Positions 22,705 through 33,501 of a DNA stretch of 64,000 bases are shown here, piece by piece; the stretch's first letter is position 1, and every line of letters begins with the position of its first letter. A program made the translations under genes and the position numbers. The notes beneath the pieces are model-generated. The model did not search any database, was not told where the DNA came from, and saw only the letters and a list, made by a program, of their open reading frames with translations. The stretch is from Styela clava (taxonomy: Eukaryota > Chordata > Ascidiacea > Stolidobranchia > Styelidae), in NCBI RefSeq assembly GCF_964204865.1, contig NC_135259.1, positions 16,750,974 to 16,814,973 on the forward strand. The letters are read 5' to 3'.

Positions 22705-23660
22705 ACTTCGAGGAAGTAATGTGCCACATATACTCTCGCTAATAACCGAATTGCGTAATTCATTTTTAGCAGTTTTGAGAAAAACGTAAAAAACTTCCTA
22801 ATGATATTGCTATGCCATTGAGAGTCAATAATTTGCCATAGTTCAATTTTTTGATAGAAGCCGGATTTAAGTTAATTTGTATGACGCAGTCATGTGACGT
22901 CATAATGGCGCAATGTGACTTAGGCAGAAATGTGTCTATGACTAGGTGACATACGCAATTTTGCAACTTGACTATATGTACCAGTCCTGAAAACCAAACA
23001 ATCCAAAAACGAATGAAATTCTTAGTATATACAATGTCTAATCCCCAAAATAGATAATCTGTTTCAATTACATTACTTTTTATGTTTAAAAATATATATT
23101 TCATCAATATAACACGCTCTGCACATCCACCGAAATAAGACTAAAATTAAATATAAAGAATAAAACAGCAATGTACCCTTATATAAAAGTCAACCAAGGT
23201 GAATTGGACTAAGACAGTGAATATCACAAGTGCACGCCTTCCTATACTGTAGTATAAATTGAAATTTATAAGCGCTAAGCTAGAATCTGAGATGCAAAAA
23301 CCCGAAAATCCTTCGCCGAGGTTATTTGGCCTCTTTGACGTCACAATAGTCATGAGTTATTAACAATGATAATTCATTATGACGAAACAATTGAACAAAT
23401 TTGCATATCATACAAAATCTTTATTTTTAAGGGTTTCGGAATTCTTAAAATAAAATCTGAGTTAACAGACAGTTTTGCAGCATTATATAAATACCTATTT
23501 TATGAAAAACTCAAAACCGCCAAAAATGACTTACGCAATTCGGTTATTAACGTGACGATATACTGTTACTGGTTCTGTTCTTTCCAGGCCCACCTTTGAT
23601 GTTGTGTTATTTATCTGGTATTGACATAACCGCGAGAGAATACATCTGAAGATATAAATT
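22705..23660 (+). promoter_or_regulatory. Distal upstream region of lectin gene H, cut off by the LINE
   Basis: AGGAAGTAATGTGCCACATA (about 22713) is the shared upstream element. The stretch from about 23560 to 23660 (GTTCTGTTCTTTCCAGGCCC, TTTGATGTTGTGTTATTT) matches 59090-59180 before gene L. The match resumes after the LINE at 28976. Minus-strand frames at 22766-23107 and 23147-23353 have no recognised features. Confidence 0.55.
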
Positions 23661-23673
23661 AACAATAGATAGT
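23661..23673. repeat. Target-site duplication, 5' copy (LINE)
   Basis: AACAATAGATAGT, repeated at 28963-28975 on the other side of the LINE. Confidence 0.85.
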
Positions 23674-23844
23674 CACAGTTCCGATAGACAGCGTGGCGTG
23701 CGGATGTGCTTCTTCGAGTGGAATTTATTTGGATTGGGACGTACAGCAAGCAGGTGTTTACTTTTCATTTTTTGGATTTATCTAAACAGAACTCGGAATT
23801 TACTTAAAGAACCAAGGTAATTTGTTATTGCTAATAGGCATACA

Positions 23845-25146
23845 ATGCCATTATCGCAGCCGCCTAACATTGATTGCGGCGAAGCCAATAGTTTGGAAGC
23901 AATGCAAGGGATTGACATTTCTTCAAAGAGAAAAGCAAAAGATTCAATTGACTCTGAGATTTCATGTAAAAAACTTAATGATATGACACCAGGCAAAGCC
24001 TCCCTTGAAATCAATAAATTTGTGGTTCTAAAAGGTATTGAAAAACCTCTTCGTTCTTTTAATCCAAATGTCATTCATAGAAATATATTAGGAAAAATCG
24101 GTCCATTTGTAGAAATTAAAGTATTGCATACCGGAAATCTAAAAATTGAATGCGCAAATGAAAAGCAAGTGAAAATTCTTCTAGAATGTGAAGACTTAGG
24201 AGACAGCAAAACAAAAATCCCAGTCGAAACAGAGCTATTTCAGAAAAACAACCAGGTTCGTGGGGTAATAAGTGACGTCTGTGATGATTTGAGTGATCAA
24301 GAAATTCTTGAATCGCTGTCTGGACAGCACGTTGTTTATGTCAAGCGCTTGCAGATGAAAACAAATAATGGATTGGTTAAGAGTAGATCTGTACTTTTGC
24401 AGTTTGACACCCACATTTTGCCTTCGACGGTAAAAATAGGATATCTAAACTTTCGAACGAGAATTTATAATCCTCCACCGACTCGTTGTTTTAATTGCCA
24501 CCGATACGGTCATTTAGCAAAATTCTGCAGAAGTGCTCTGCGCTGTGCACGATGTGGAGGACATCATAAATATGAAGCATGTGACAGTAGCATCAAATGC
24601 CCAAATTGCAGCGAAAATCACAATGCAGGATATGCGGGTTGCGCTAAATATAAAACGGAAACAAAAATTCAGGCGATTATGGCACAACAAAAAATAGCAT
24701 ATTCTGAAGCAAGAGTTATTGTTACATCACCACCAGCCCTTAGTTCAGAAGAATTTCCACAGTTGTCATCTCAAAATAGAAACAATCCTGCTACTAATAA
24801 TGATTCAAATTTACCGAGTCCGAATCTTGTCAAAAATGCTGCAAACAAATCAATTCCTCGTCAAACGCCTTTATCTCAGCCACAAGAAAATTATGCATGT
24901 ATTTCCCATACAGCATATAAATCGATGCCTATAACACAGCGACAAACGACCTCACAAATCAACTTTGAACCTATGCTCTTTATGGCTTTCATAGCTGAAG
25001 TTATTCAAAATACTATTGCTGCACAATCTAAAGGAGAGCAAGCAGATATTTTTCAGATAATATCATTGTCTGCAAAACATAAATTGAAATTTCCGATCGA
25101 AATAGAAAACTTAAAGGATTTAGTATGCCACGAATCTAATGTATAA
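23845..25146 (+). CDS. LINE ORF1, Gag-like RNA-binding protein, 433 aa
   Basis: Likely the RNA-binding partner of the retrotransposon particle. Three zinc-knuckle-type clusters are visible at about residues 214-265: CFNCHRYGHLAKFC, CARCGGHHKYEAC and CPNCSENHNAGYAGC. The N-terminal third is charged and includes a region (about 60-150) consistent with an RRM-like fold in related Gag proteins, though I cannot confirm it. The C-terminal part is Ser/Gln/Asn-rich. The stop TAA (25144-25146) overlaps the ORF2 start (ATGTATAA), suggesting coupled translation by reinitiation. Confidence 0.88.
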   Translation: MPLSQPPNIDCGEANSLEAMQGIDISSKRKAKDSIDSEISCKKLNDMTPGKASLEINKFVVLKGIEKPLRSFNPNVIHRNILGKIGPFVEIKVLHTGNLKIECANEKQVKILLECEDLGDSKTKIPVETELFQKNNQVRGVISDVCDDLSDQEILESLSGQHVVYVKRLQMKTNNGLVKSRSVLLQFDTHILPSTVKIGYLNFRTRIYNPPPTRCFNCHRYGHLAKFCRSALRCARCGGHHKYEACDSSIKCPNCSENHNAGYAGCAKYKTETKIQAIMAQQKIAYSEARVIVTSPPALSSEEFPQLSSQNRNNPATNNDSNLPSPNLVKNAANKSIPRQTPLSQPQENYACISHTAYKSMPITQRQTTSQINFEPMLFMAFIAEVIQNTIAAQSKGEQADIFQIISLSAKHKLKFPIEIENLKDLVCHESNV

Positions 25147-28100
25147 TAATAGCAAGTTGCTCATCATGCAGTGGAACTGTCGGGGTATTTATCGCAAAAT
25201 AAACGAACTAAAGAAATATATAACGTCTATAAAACAAATGCCTGATTTAATTTTGCTTCAAGAGACTCATCTAATTGCGAAATATTCCCCTCGAATTAAT
25301 GGATACAATTTGATAAGGAAAGACCGATCTTTATATGGCGGAGGTGTTTGTATATTTATTAGCAACAAGCTTTCATACGCGGAAAATCAATTAAATTCAT
25401 TGGCGATGGAAATGCAGTGCATTGACGTCTGTGGATATAACATCGTCAATATATATATTTCACCGAGCAACTCTACATCGGAATCTGAAATGGCACGCGC
25501 CATCCCTTTCTCCAGAAACAAAACTTTAATTTTGGGAGATTTGAATAGCCACCACCATTCATGGGGAAGTAGAATTAACAATACCCGAGGTAACTATCTG
25601 GCAAATATAATCGATAGACACGATCTTGTGATACTCAACACACAACATCCAACAAGACTCAATACAGCTGTCAACTCGCATCCAGATCATCGATGGTCAT
25701 TACTAGATCTATCTATAGCTTCTCCAGACATCGCACAACATTGTCATACAAATGTAACAAATGATTTTCTGGGAAGCGATCATTGTATTGTTACAACATC
25801 AGTGAACGTAAGAAATATTAAATCAGAACAATTTATAGCATCTTGGCGATTTAAAAAAGCTGACTGGTTAAAATTTTCAAACCTAATTTCATCATTAGTG
25901 CCTCGTATCACCAATACATTAGACATCGATAGCTTCAACAATAGTTTTACATCTGAGCTCATTCACGTGGCCAACAAATCAATTCCTAGATCTAAAGTTG
26001 GAATTATGAAAAGGTCAGTACCATGGTGGACAAATGACTGCGCAAAAGCTATTCGACTCAGAAAAGCCGCGTATATGAAAATGAAGAGGACATTTCACGA
26101 AATAGATATTATATACTTCAAAAAGATGAGAGCTAGTGCTCGGAAGATAATACTAGCAGCAAAACGAAACTGTTGGCAAGAATTCTGCGACTCGATTAAC
26201 TCGCCAACCCAATTCTCGAAAGTTTGGAAAATGGTACACGCGTTTACGAACTCGCCAAGAAATTACAATATTCCTACGCTTACGGATCCAAATGGTGCTT
26301 CTGTCACAAGTGATTATAATAAGGCAAATCTACTGGGGTCTACATTTCAAACCGTGAGCAGTACTGCAAATTATAAAAATCAGTTTTTGGATAAGAAACG
26401 AAAATTTGAGATTGGTATATATCAAGTAATCAAATTGAACCTCGACTATAAGCACTCATTGAATGTTCCGTTTACTATGCACGAATTAAAAAATGTGCTA
26501 CAATCGCGTAAAAATACAGCGCCCGGCCAGGATCAAATAGGTTATCCTATGATAAGCAATTTACCACAAGAAATACTCCCCACCTTGTTACAGCTTTTTA
26601 ACCGATCGCGGTCCGAAGGGCGTGTACCGAGAGCGTGGCAGCATTCGATTGTGGTACCGATACTCAAATCAGGGAAGAAAGACAACTCGCCGTCATCTTA
26701 TCGCCCGATATCTCTTACGAGTAATCTTTGCAAAGTCATGGAACGAATGGTGGCCAACAGATTGAAATGGTTTCTTGACAGGTTTAATTTGATTCACGAA
26801 ACACAATCTGGTTTCAGGTCGAATAGATCAACATTGGACAATATTATTAGTCTGCACGATGATATATACAAGGCCATTTCAAGCAAGCGTCACGTTATTG
26901 CAGTTTTCATTGATATTGAAAAAGCATACGATATGGTTTGGCGTGAAGGACTAATTTATAAGCTTCATAACATTGGTTTAAAGGGTCGAATCTTATCGTG
27001 GATTAAATCATTTTTATCTAACCGGTCTTTCCAGGTACGGGTTGGTTCTACTTATTCTAACAGTTTTAAATCGGAAAATGGGATTGTTCAAGGTAGCGTA
27101 ATAAGTTTTTTGCTTTTTACAATTATGATAAATGATCTTCCAAAAAATATATCCTCGACATCCAGAACATTCGCTGATGATTGCGCCGCATGGGAGATTG
27201 GTTTAAAAATCAACGAACTTATTTTGGATATGCAAATGACATTAAATCAAATCAGTTCGTGGTGTCAAGCGTGGGGATTTAACATCTCAATGACAAAATC
27301 GTGTACTGTATTGTTTTCAAGGTCACGTAAACCTCCACCATTGCATCTCTACATTGATGGACAGGAGTTGCCGGTTAAATCTGAGTATAAATACCTTGGC
27401 GTTATATTCGACAACAAATTGAAGTATAAAGCTCATGTAGAACATGTAACACACAAATGTGATAAAAGATTAAATCTGTTGAGACTTTTGACAGGCACAA
27501 CATGGGGAGCTTCCCGAGAAACTCTGCTTAAATTATACAGGGTATTAATACGGTCAATAATTGAATACGGAATAGAAGCTTATTATTTTGCACCAAAGTA
27601 TGTAATTAGGAAAATATCGCTGTTACAAAATAAATCTCTTCGTGTTTGCTGCGGCGCTTTGCCCAGCACCCCGATCTGCTGCCTAAATGTTACCTGTAGA
27701 GAGATTCCGATTGAATTTCGTCACCGACAGGCTTGCATGAGATATAAGAGCAAAATTTTATCGATTACGCAATATCCGAATACCAACATAATAGAACAAA
27801 CATGGCACAAGCTTTACCCGAAGTCACCCTTGTTTCAAACCTTCAACATGCTTACCACATCGGATGTCTTCAAGCAAATTTCGGTTAATCGTGTACCCCC
27901 TCTTCAGTCACCTCCTTGGGAAATGGAACTTCCAAATATTGATGTGTCGCTCGCGAATATTATTTCGAAAACAGATCCGTTACCTATAAGTAAACTAATA
28001 TGTGATGAATATATTACTGAGAATTACAGTCAATACTTGTTAATTTATACGGACGGATCAAAGACGGATACAGGATGTGGTTCATCTTTTTGTATTTTAA

Positions 28101-28879
28101 AGTATGACGTCTCCAAATCTTTTACACTTGACAAAAAATTAAGTTCGTTTACAACTGAACTTTATGCCGTGTACAGAGCATTGCTTTGGATAACTTTGCA
28201 TCGGCCGTCACGTGTTTTAATTTTGACCGATTGTCTGAGCCTTTTACAAGGATTAAGTAAAATTTACTTTGTTAATCATATGTTGTTTTTTAAAATTAAA
28301 ACTATTCTATCTTCCCTCAGGAGCCAAAATATTTTCGTAGATTTCGTGTGGATCCCAGGACATGTTGGAATTGCTGGCAACGAAAGAGCAGACAAACTAG
28401 CAAAAGAAGCAACAATGGACGAAAGTACTTTAACGTCTGTCATCAATTTCTCGAAAAACGAAGCAAAGTCAATTATTAATGCGAAGTGCGAAATGGAATG
28501 GAATAACTATTATATCACACTAGAAAAAGCTCAACATTTCAAATTATTCTTCCCATCGATTAAAGTACATAATTCCTGCAAATTATCTAGAAGATATGAA
28601 ATACTATTGTTCAGACTACAAACAGGCCACTGTCGTCTGAACTTTCATCTTCATAAAATTGTACTCCACGAAAATGGATTTTGCGACACCTGCACGGAAA
28701 ACGAAACCGTCGAACATTTAATATTAAATTGTCCCCGTTATAACTTCCCAAGATCAATTTTACTTAATCATTGCAAAGAACTGAATATAGGCCCCGTGAA
28801 TATTATCAATTTGCTAACAAATCCCAGAATTATATCATTTGTTATAGAATACGTCCTCGTAACGGGTCGAAGCATTTGA
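25139..28879 (+). CDS. LINE ORF2: endonuclease, reverse transcriptase, RNase H, 1246 aa
   Basis: Domains in order: APE-type endonuclease (about 1-230: MQWNCRG, LLQETHL, LGDLNSHHHSWGS, GSDHCIV); reverse transcriptase (about 450-750: SYRPISLTSNLCKVMER, FIDIEKAYDMVW, VQGSVISFLLF, catalytic FADD near residue 678); RNase H (about 965-1110: YTDGSKTDTGCGS, TTELYAVYRALL, LTDCLSL, WIPGHVGIAGNERADKLA, so the D-E-D-D set is complete); and a C-terminal CCHC-like motif (CDTCTENETVEHLILNC, about 1181). It nicks target DNA and copies the element RNA at the nick. All key residues I can check are present. The RT motif reads VQGSVIS rather than the usual PQGSVLS. Confidence 0.95.
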   Translation: MYNNSKLLIMQWNCRGIYRKINELKKYITSIKQMPDLILLQETHLIAKYSPRINGYNLIRKDRSLYGGGVCIFISNKLSYAENQLNSLAMEMQCIDVCGYNIVNIYISPSNSTSESEMARAIPFSRNKTLILGDLNSHHHSWGSRINNTRGNYLANIIDRHDLVILNTQHPTRLNTAVNSHPDHRWSLLDLSIASPDIAQHCHTNVTNDFLGSDHCIVTTSVNVRNIKSEQFIASWRFKKADWLKFSNLISSLVPRITNTLDIDSFNNSFTSELIHVANKSIPRSKVGIMKRSVPWWTNDCAKAIRLRKAAYMKMKRTFHEIDIIYFKKMRASARKIILAAKRNCWQEFCDSINSPTQFSKVWKMVHAFTNSPRNYNIPTLTDPNGASVTSDYNKANLLGSTFQTVSSTANYKNQFLDKKRKFEIGIYQVIKLNLDYKHSLNVPFTMHELKNVLQSRKNTAPGQDQIGYPMISNLPQEILPTLLQLFNRSRSEGRVPRAWQHSIVVPILKSGKKDNSPSSYRPISLTSNLCKVMERMVANRLKWFLDRFNLIHETQSGFRSNRSTLDNIISLHDDIYKAISSKRHVIAVFIDIEKAYDMVWREGLIYKLHNIGLKGRILSWIKSFLSNRSFQVRVGSTYSNSFKSENGIVQGSVISFLLFTIMINDLPKNISSTSRTFADDCAAWEIGLKINELILDMQMTLNQISSWCQAWGFNISMTKSCTVLFSRSRKPPPLHLYIDGQELPVKSEYKYLGVIFDNKLKYKAHVEHVTHKCDKRLNLLRLLTGTTWGASRETLLKLYRVLIRSIIEYGIEAYYFAPKYVIRKISLLQNKSLRVCCGALPSTPICCLNVTCREIPIEFRHRQACMRYKSKILSITQYPNTNIIEQTWHKLYPKSPLFQTFNMLTTSDVFKQISVNRVPPLQSPPWEMELPNIDVSLANIISKTDPLPISKLICDEYITENYSQYLLIYTDGSKTDTGCGSSFCILKYDVSKSFTLDKKLSSFTTELYAVYRALLWITLHRPSRVLILTDCLSLLQGLSKIYFVNHMLFFKIKTILSSLRSQNIFVDFVWIPGHVGIAGNERADKLAKEATMDESTLTSVINFSKNEAKSIINAKCEMEWNNYYITLEKAQHFKLFFPSIKVHNSCKLSRRYEILLFRLQTGHCRLNFHLHKIVLHENGFCDTCTENETVEHLILNCPRYNFPRSILLNHCKELNIGPVNIINLLTNPRIISFVIEYVLVTGRSI

Positions 28880-28962
28880 GCACCAAACGTTTAATATCAC
28901 AGTCCTGGTGCACAAAACTAAGCCAGTTATAAGCACCATTAAAATAATAATATAATAATAAT

Positions 28963-28975
28963 AACAATAGATAGT
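28963..28975. repeat. Target-site duplication, 3' copy (LINE)
   Basis: AACAATAGATAGT, matching 23661-23673. Confidence 0.85.
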
Positions 28976-29024
28976 GTAACATATGCATGGCCATATACCC
29001 AAGGGTAAATATTGTTTTCTGTCA

Positions 29025-29150
29025 TTAGGGTTTTGTCACCTACTGATAACAATAATAGCAAAATAACGTTGATAAATTTTATTTGACGTGAAATGTTAGC
29101 TGATTAATTCATGTTAGCTGCTAATTCTCTATAAAACGATTATCGGCACC
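29025..29150 (+). promoter_or_regulatory. Proximal promoter of lectin pseudogene H
   Basis: Conserved blocks in order: GGGTTTTGTCACCTACTGATAA (about 29027-29048; quoted only in part), TTTGACGTGAAATGTTAGC, then GCTGCTAATTCTCTATAAAA with TATAAAA at about 29129-29136, followed by CGATTATCGGCACC. The same order is seen before gene L (59241-59375). The exon 1 expected next is missing. Confidence 0.65.
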
Positions 29151-29244
29151 AAGATTTTGCATTTGAAAAGCAGGACATTTTATTATTTTTGCAATTTAAT
29201 TAATTTCATGCACTAATTTATATTAATTAAAAAAAAATGGTTCT

Positions 29245-29462
29245 CCTGTAGGATGCGTAGATGGCGGACACCGGAAGTAGTATGTGTACCAGGTTAGGGT
29301 TGGGCCAAAATTTCAGGTACAAATACTGCGGGAGTCACTTGCCTAGACCCCGAACTCGTAATATAACTAATATAAGGTAAATTGGAATAAAATTATGGCC
29401 TTACTCTAACCTGACACACATACCACGTTCCGGTTTCCGCCACTTCTTTCGCATACTACAGG
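29245..29462. mobile_element. Foldback (MITE-like) element, 218 bp
   Basis: Left CCTGTAGGATGCG and right CGCATACTACAGG are imperfect inverted ends. The inverted similarity extends about 60 bp on each side, including GTGGCGGA/ACCGGAA and GTATGTGT..CAGGTTAG blocks. I found no clear target duplication. It replaces the place where exon 1 and the membrane exon of gene H should be. Confidence 0.65.
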
Positions 29463-29561
29463 CGTACGCCAAATATATACTCCATATATTCTACAAGGGG
29501 CTGTTTGTTTTCCATTATTGTTATTCTTCATTTATTTGCAATATTCAGAAAAATTTTAATC

Positions 29562-30647
29562 CTCAGAACGAGATGAAACTTATAAGATAAAATTGGGACA
29601 AAGTAAAAAATATTGATTCAGCTCTTGCCAGCATTATAAACGACACTGAAAATTAAAAAAAATCAATCGTGTCATATAATATACAAACAAATTTTATTTA
29701 TTTTATTTATTTTCGTCAAAACCATTGAAAAACTGATAACTGTGTTATATTCTCCCATCGCAAAGTTTTCAAATGAAACAAAAAAGAAAGTAAAAACATG
29801 CAACGCTTGCAAAAAAAAATAAAAACGACATCCAAAATCAAAATCTATAAATTGTAGATTAACAACAATTGACGTTTTATTTTGATTTAAGAACAAAAAT
29901 CATAAAAACTACATCAACGAAGTTCCTTGAATTTTTTTTCAATAATAATTGTTCAAACGATGCATCGCGTGTGAAAAATAAAAATAAGAATGACACTCAA
30001 AAACGCAATCAAATAAAATTCCAATTAAAACGCGCCAATTGTGGATCAACGACATTAAACATTTGTTTCAACACCTAACTTGGGGTTAGATCTCATAACA
30101 TATGATCTTGCGCACAAGGCTTTGAAGTAAACATATCTTCAATGTCATTTATCATAGTCTGTTTGGTCTCTGTTCGAAGATTTCAAACTAGTAAATCGTT
30201 AAATATCCCGTGAATAAAATTCTTGAAAATTAATTTTGATAGCAATAATCACAAATATATCTTTATTTGATATTCTGGTAGTATTGTAGAAATTTCAGGT
30301 TCGTCTGCCAGTCTTTAAAGCGCATTTGGCGCTTAAATGCTAGTTTAAAGCGCATGCTTCAATACAGATCATTAATAATTCTGCATCTTTTTAGGGAAAT
30401 ATTCCCGAAACATTACCTAACCTGAGAGTATGCATGGATAGGATTGGACGACATCAGCAATGAAGGAATTTGGGTTTGGTCGGACGGAGTAAATGTAACG
30501 CCAAGCAAGATATAGGGACCGCTGGAACCCAACGGAGGTTTAAACGAAGACTGCGCACGTACGGTATTATTTAATTCCAAATTTGGTGTTTACGATGGTG
30601 GCTGTACTGGTCCCCATCGATTAATTTGCGAACGTGACTCTACATGA
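29562..30647 (+). pseudogene. Lectin gene H, 5'-gutted pseudogene
   Basis: Remaining exons: neck relics at about 29562-29656 (LQNEMKLIR then stop) and 29715-29788 (TIEKLITV, IAKFSNETKK), then a full-length final exon at 30395-30647. The latter has TGA at 30423-30425 (KHYLT then stop) and TAG at 30513-30515 (TPSKI then stop), but otherwise reads YAWIGLDDISNEGIWVWSD, LEPNGGLNEDC and HRLICERDST. Exon 1, the membrane exon and the first CTLD exon are absent. Confidence 0.88.
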
Positions 30648-32463
30648 TTCTCCCTCCTATTCTAAGATATTGTTTGATTTAATTTTAAGATATTGTTCAA
30701 TATTGCTATTCAGATATTGTCTGTTTAAGAATATAGAAAACTTAACGCAATAGATTGGATGTGAATTTTTGTTTCATTTTTCTAATGCTCTTTCTAGTTT
30801 TTATTTATTTTATACTTATTTTTCAAATTTTTTTATCTTCGATTTCGTAACCATTGTATCTTACTTTGTTACTTTCAGTATCAATAGTCAAAATCTAAAT
30901 TCTTCATTGCATGTAGAAAGCATTTATAGAAAGTGTGATCATTTAGTTCAATACAGTGCAAATATGAGTAAAATAAACCTCCGACCTATTTTTCTGAAGT
31001 ATCTAATATGATTTAACATTCTAAAAAGTATTTCAATATTGACAAATAGTTACCTAGAAAAATTGGATTAAACTGGCAAAGGACTCTCAACAAATTCAGA
31101 ACTTCATGGTCCTAATTTCCGATATGGCAAACACATTGTGGTTTAAATAAAATTATGCTCCTGATAATCAAAACGTTTAACTCTTTGAACGCTAACAGCA
31201 GCTTTTGCGGCTTCGGCATCACGTACGAGGAATGCAACTTTGGAACCTCGTATCTCACGAACCCTAAACTATATTAAGATAAGTATTACATCGTGTGAAA
31301 GATAATCCGAAGCTCAATTATAATTTTAAAATTATCTTACGAAAATTGACAAAATTAAAAAACATAATTTTTTTTAAAATGGTTCCAAGTTCAATCAATT
31401 TATTCGTTTTGTTATAGATTTAATCTATAACATCATCAACAGCGTTTGTAGAGATTATAGATACCTTTCTGTCGGTACTATTAGATTGAATTTAGGATGC
31501 ATCATTCACATTTTATAAGCTTTTCATTCAATATTTACCCTCGACGCCAAATAACTATTGCTTCAATTTGACCTAAACAACGATGTTACGCAATTACGCG
31601 TTACGTAGTGACGTTACGCAATTACGTCGTCACGTAGTGAATTCCGTGCTGCCTTATGTTCCCGACCCCAATCACGCCTACCCCCCCAATCCCCGCAAGC
31701 TCTCGACTCGGCGATCACTCGTGAAGGATATGAAAGGGAATTTACATATAACACCTAAACTCAAAATTTATCTGAACAAAAAAGCAGATGTCTAGGGAAT
31801 GTTGAAATAAATGTAACTAAATCGCTAAATGCATTGTTCAACGCCAATACGGTATATGGTCTTTTTTTAGTTTGGCTAATCTTTTTCGTCCCATGTTCAG
31901 ATAATAAAGGTATATATATACATATATATCATGACATTTATTATTTTATCAATTTTATCTATGTTCAGTCAAGAATTGTCTAAATATAGAGCTTTTATCC
32001 GCGACCAACAATATGATACAACTAATGAATCAATGGCACAATCTGATCTCAAGCTGTGAACGACCAAATGCGTATTCTAAGATTGCGTAATCTAACTTAC
32101 GCAAAGCATTACGCAAAATGATATGTCGCGCAAACGTCATCACGCAAATGTCATATTCGGAATTTACGTCGTTACGTGAGCTTGGCGTCAAAGTCGGTGA
32201 TCGATTTTGTTCACAAGCCTTTAAAATTGATAGCACGAATTCTGCAATAAAACCAGTTATACGCGAGCTAGGGAAGGCATCTAGGTAATTTATTACCCTA
32301 TTTGAAATTATACCACACATATTGAATTCAAATAAAAAACTAACAAATAAAGAGTAGATTCCTATTCGAATACGAAAAATAGTATTCTAGATAGGACTAA
32401 AAATAAGCTTACGTTTTTCTACATACATTCTCGAGTAAAATAATGTCAGTTATGAATAAACGA
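30648..32463. other. Intergenic, no firm gene
   Basis: The part before it, 30080-30290, resembles 47620-47820 (a duplicated flank around TGAAGTAAACATAT and TCAATGTCATTTATC). Tracts rich in TTACGCAATTACG and similar words occur at 31580-31640 and 32080-32190. Frames at 31583-31795 (plus) and 32030-32320 (minus, 96 codons) run through these tracts and have no recognised domain. Confidence 0.4.
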
Positions 32464-32471
32464 CTATATAA

Positions 32472-33175
32472 TAGGGCTGGGAATTTCAGGGAAAACACTT
32501 TAACCGTTAACCGGGTAAAATTAACCGGTTAACCGGTTAACCGCCGCATGACGTTTGACGTAATAATTATTAATCTCAGCTTGTTACGTCACAATGCTTA
32601 TAAAGCAATTTCGCGTGTTCGTATCCCGGTATCGCTTATTAAAATTATTCACGATTCGAGATAGTTTCATGATTGCTCTGCTTTAAGAGATCGGCAGCGT
32701 GGTTCGGGCGTGTTGAAGTATTTCAGAAAACCCGATTCCGTTTTTAAACGTCATTTATGTGACAAATTATCAGTGTTCGATGTGCAAATTTTACTTCGAG
32801 ATATATATCATAAAGAAAACAGCATCAACTGCGCACTTGTATGACATTGAATATCCGATTTTGCAATGAAGTCGTGAACAATATATTTCGAAATCGACCG
32901 AAAACTGATTCTGAATTCATCATTGTCAAATTTCCATAATCAGCAATCTTGGTACTTCCATTATTTTTCACATTTATTGAGTCCTTACCCAAACAGTTAG
33001 TAATATTTTTTTGAATTAAATGCCACAAGAGATAAATTTGCGATGACGTAATCATATTTGAAGAAATTGTACGGTAGGAAGATGATTTGTATCTGAGATG
33101 TCAGTTAACAGTTAAAATAAAGCGTAACCGTTAACCATCTGAAATCGGTTAACCGGTTAACCATTCCCAGCCCTA
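32472..33175. mobile_element. Non-autonomous hAT element, 704 bp, with AACCGGTT-rich ends
   Basis: Terminal inverted repeats TAGGGCTGGGAAT / ATTCCCAGCCCTA and a perfect 8-bp duplication CTATATAA (32464-32471, 33176-33183). Both ends hold repeated GGTTAACCGGTTAACC words, likely subterminal transposase sites. No transposase frame. The TAGGGCTGGG start fits Ac-type hATs. Confidence 0.93.
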
Positions 33176-33267
33176 CTATATAAGCTTTCAAATGAGATAT
33201 TTTAGACCATCTGATGTATAATGGTTTGAAAGCTACGTCGGCTTGAAATATCGGAAACAACGAATTT

Positions 33268-33501
33268 TTAACGCATCAAATCGATGCGACGCCGCGGGAG
33301 TTCAGGGCGAGAGAGTAGCGACGAGTTAATTAAGCACGAGATACGCTGATCAGCGGCCGCGGAACCGTTACATTTAACTATTGTCGACGTCATCACACGA
33401 GAAACTTCAGATACAAAATACGAATCCCACATAGCCCACAGGAGTTTTAAAATAAATAGAAGTAATAGCAAAAATAACAATCTTTTATCACTGAATTGCA
33501 T
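33268..33501 (-). CDS. Small hypothetical protein with an N-terminal hydrophobic anchor
   Basis: A 77-codon frame begins MQFSDKRLLFLLLLLFILKL, a short basic N-terminus followed by a strong hydrophobic run, then WAMWDSYFVSEVSRV and a Ser/Thr- and Arg-rich end. This pattern is seen in type II anchors such as Golgi enzymes, and the frame could be a first exon. No downstream exon could be linked. The local GC content is higher than its surroundings. It may be chance. Confidence 0.2.
   Translation of the reverse strand: MQFSDKRLLFLLLLLFILKLLWAMWDSYFVSEVSRVMTSTIVKCNGSAAADQRISCLINSSLLSRPELPRRRIDLMR

Larger units (their letters stand above)
23674..28962 (+). mobile_element. Apparently full-length LINE (non-LTR retrotransposon), I/Jockey-group type
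   Basis: A 5.29-kb element with about 170 bp of 5' leader, two intact ORFs that overlap by 8 bp, a short 3' region and an AATAAT-rich tail (about 28940-28962). It is flanked by a 13-bp duplication. The paralogous region before gene L (59080-59190) is contiguous across the site, giving an independent empty-site check. ORF2 has APE endonuclease, reverse transcriptase and RNase H, which together fit the I/LOA/R1 assemblage. With no stops or frameshifts it may be young. Confidence 0.92.

Noticed and set aside
31583..32320. Two frames of 70 and 96 codons
   Set aside because: They run through ACGTAA-rich repetitive tracts on both strands with no recognised domain or splice context.
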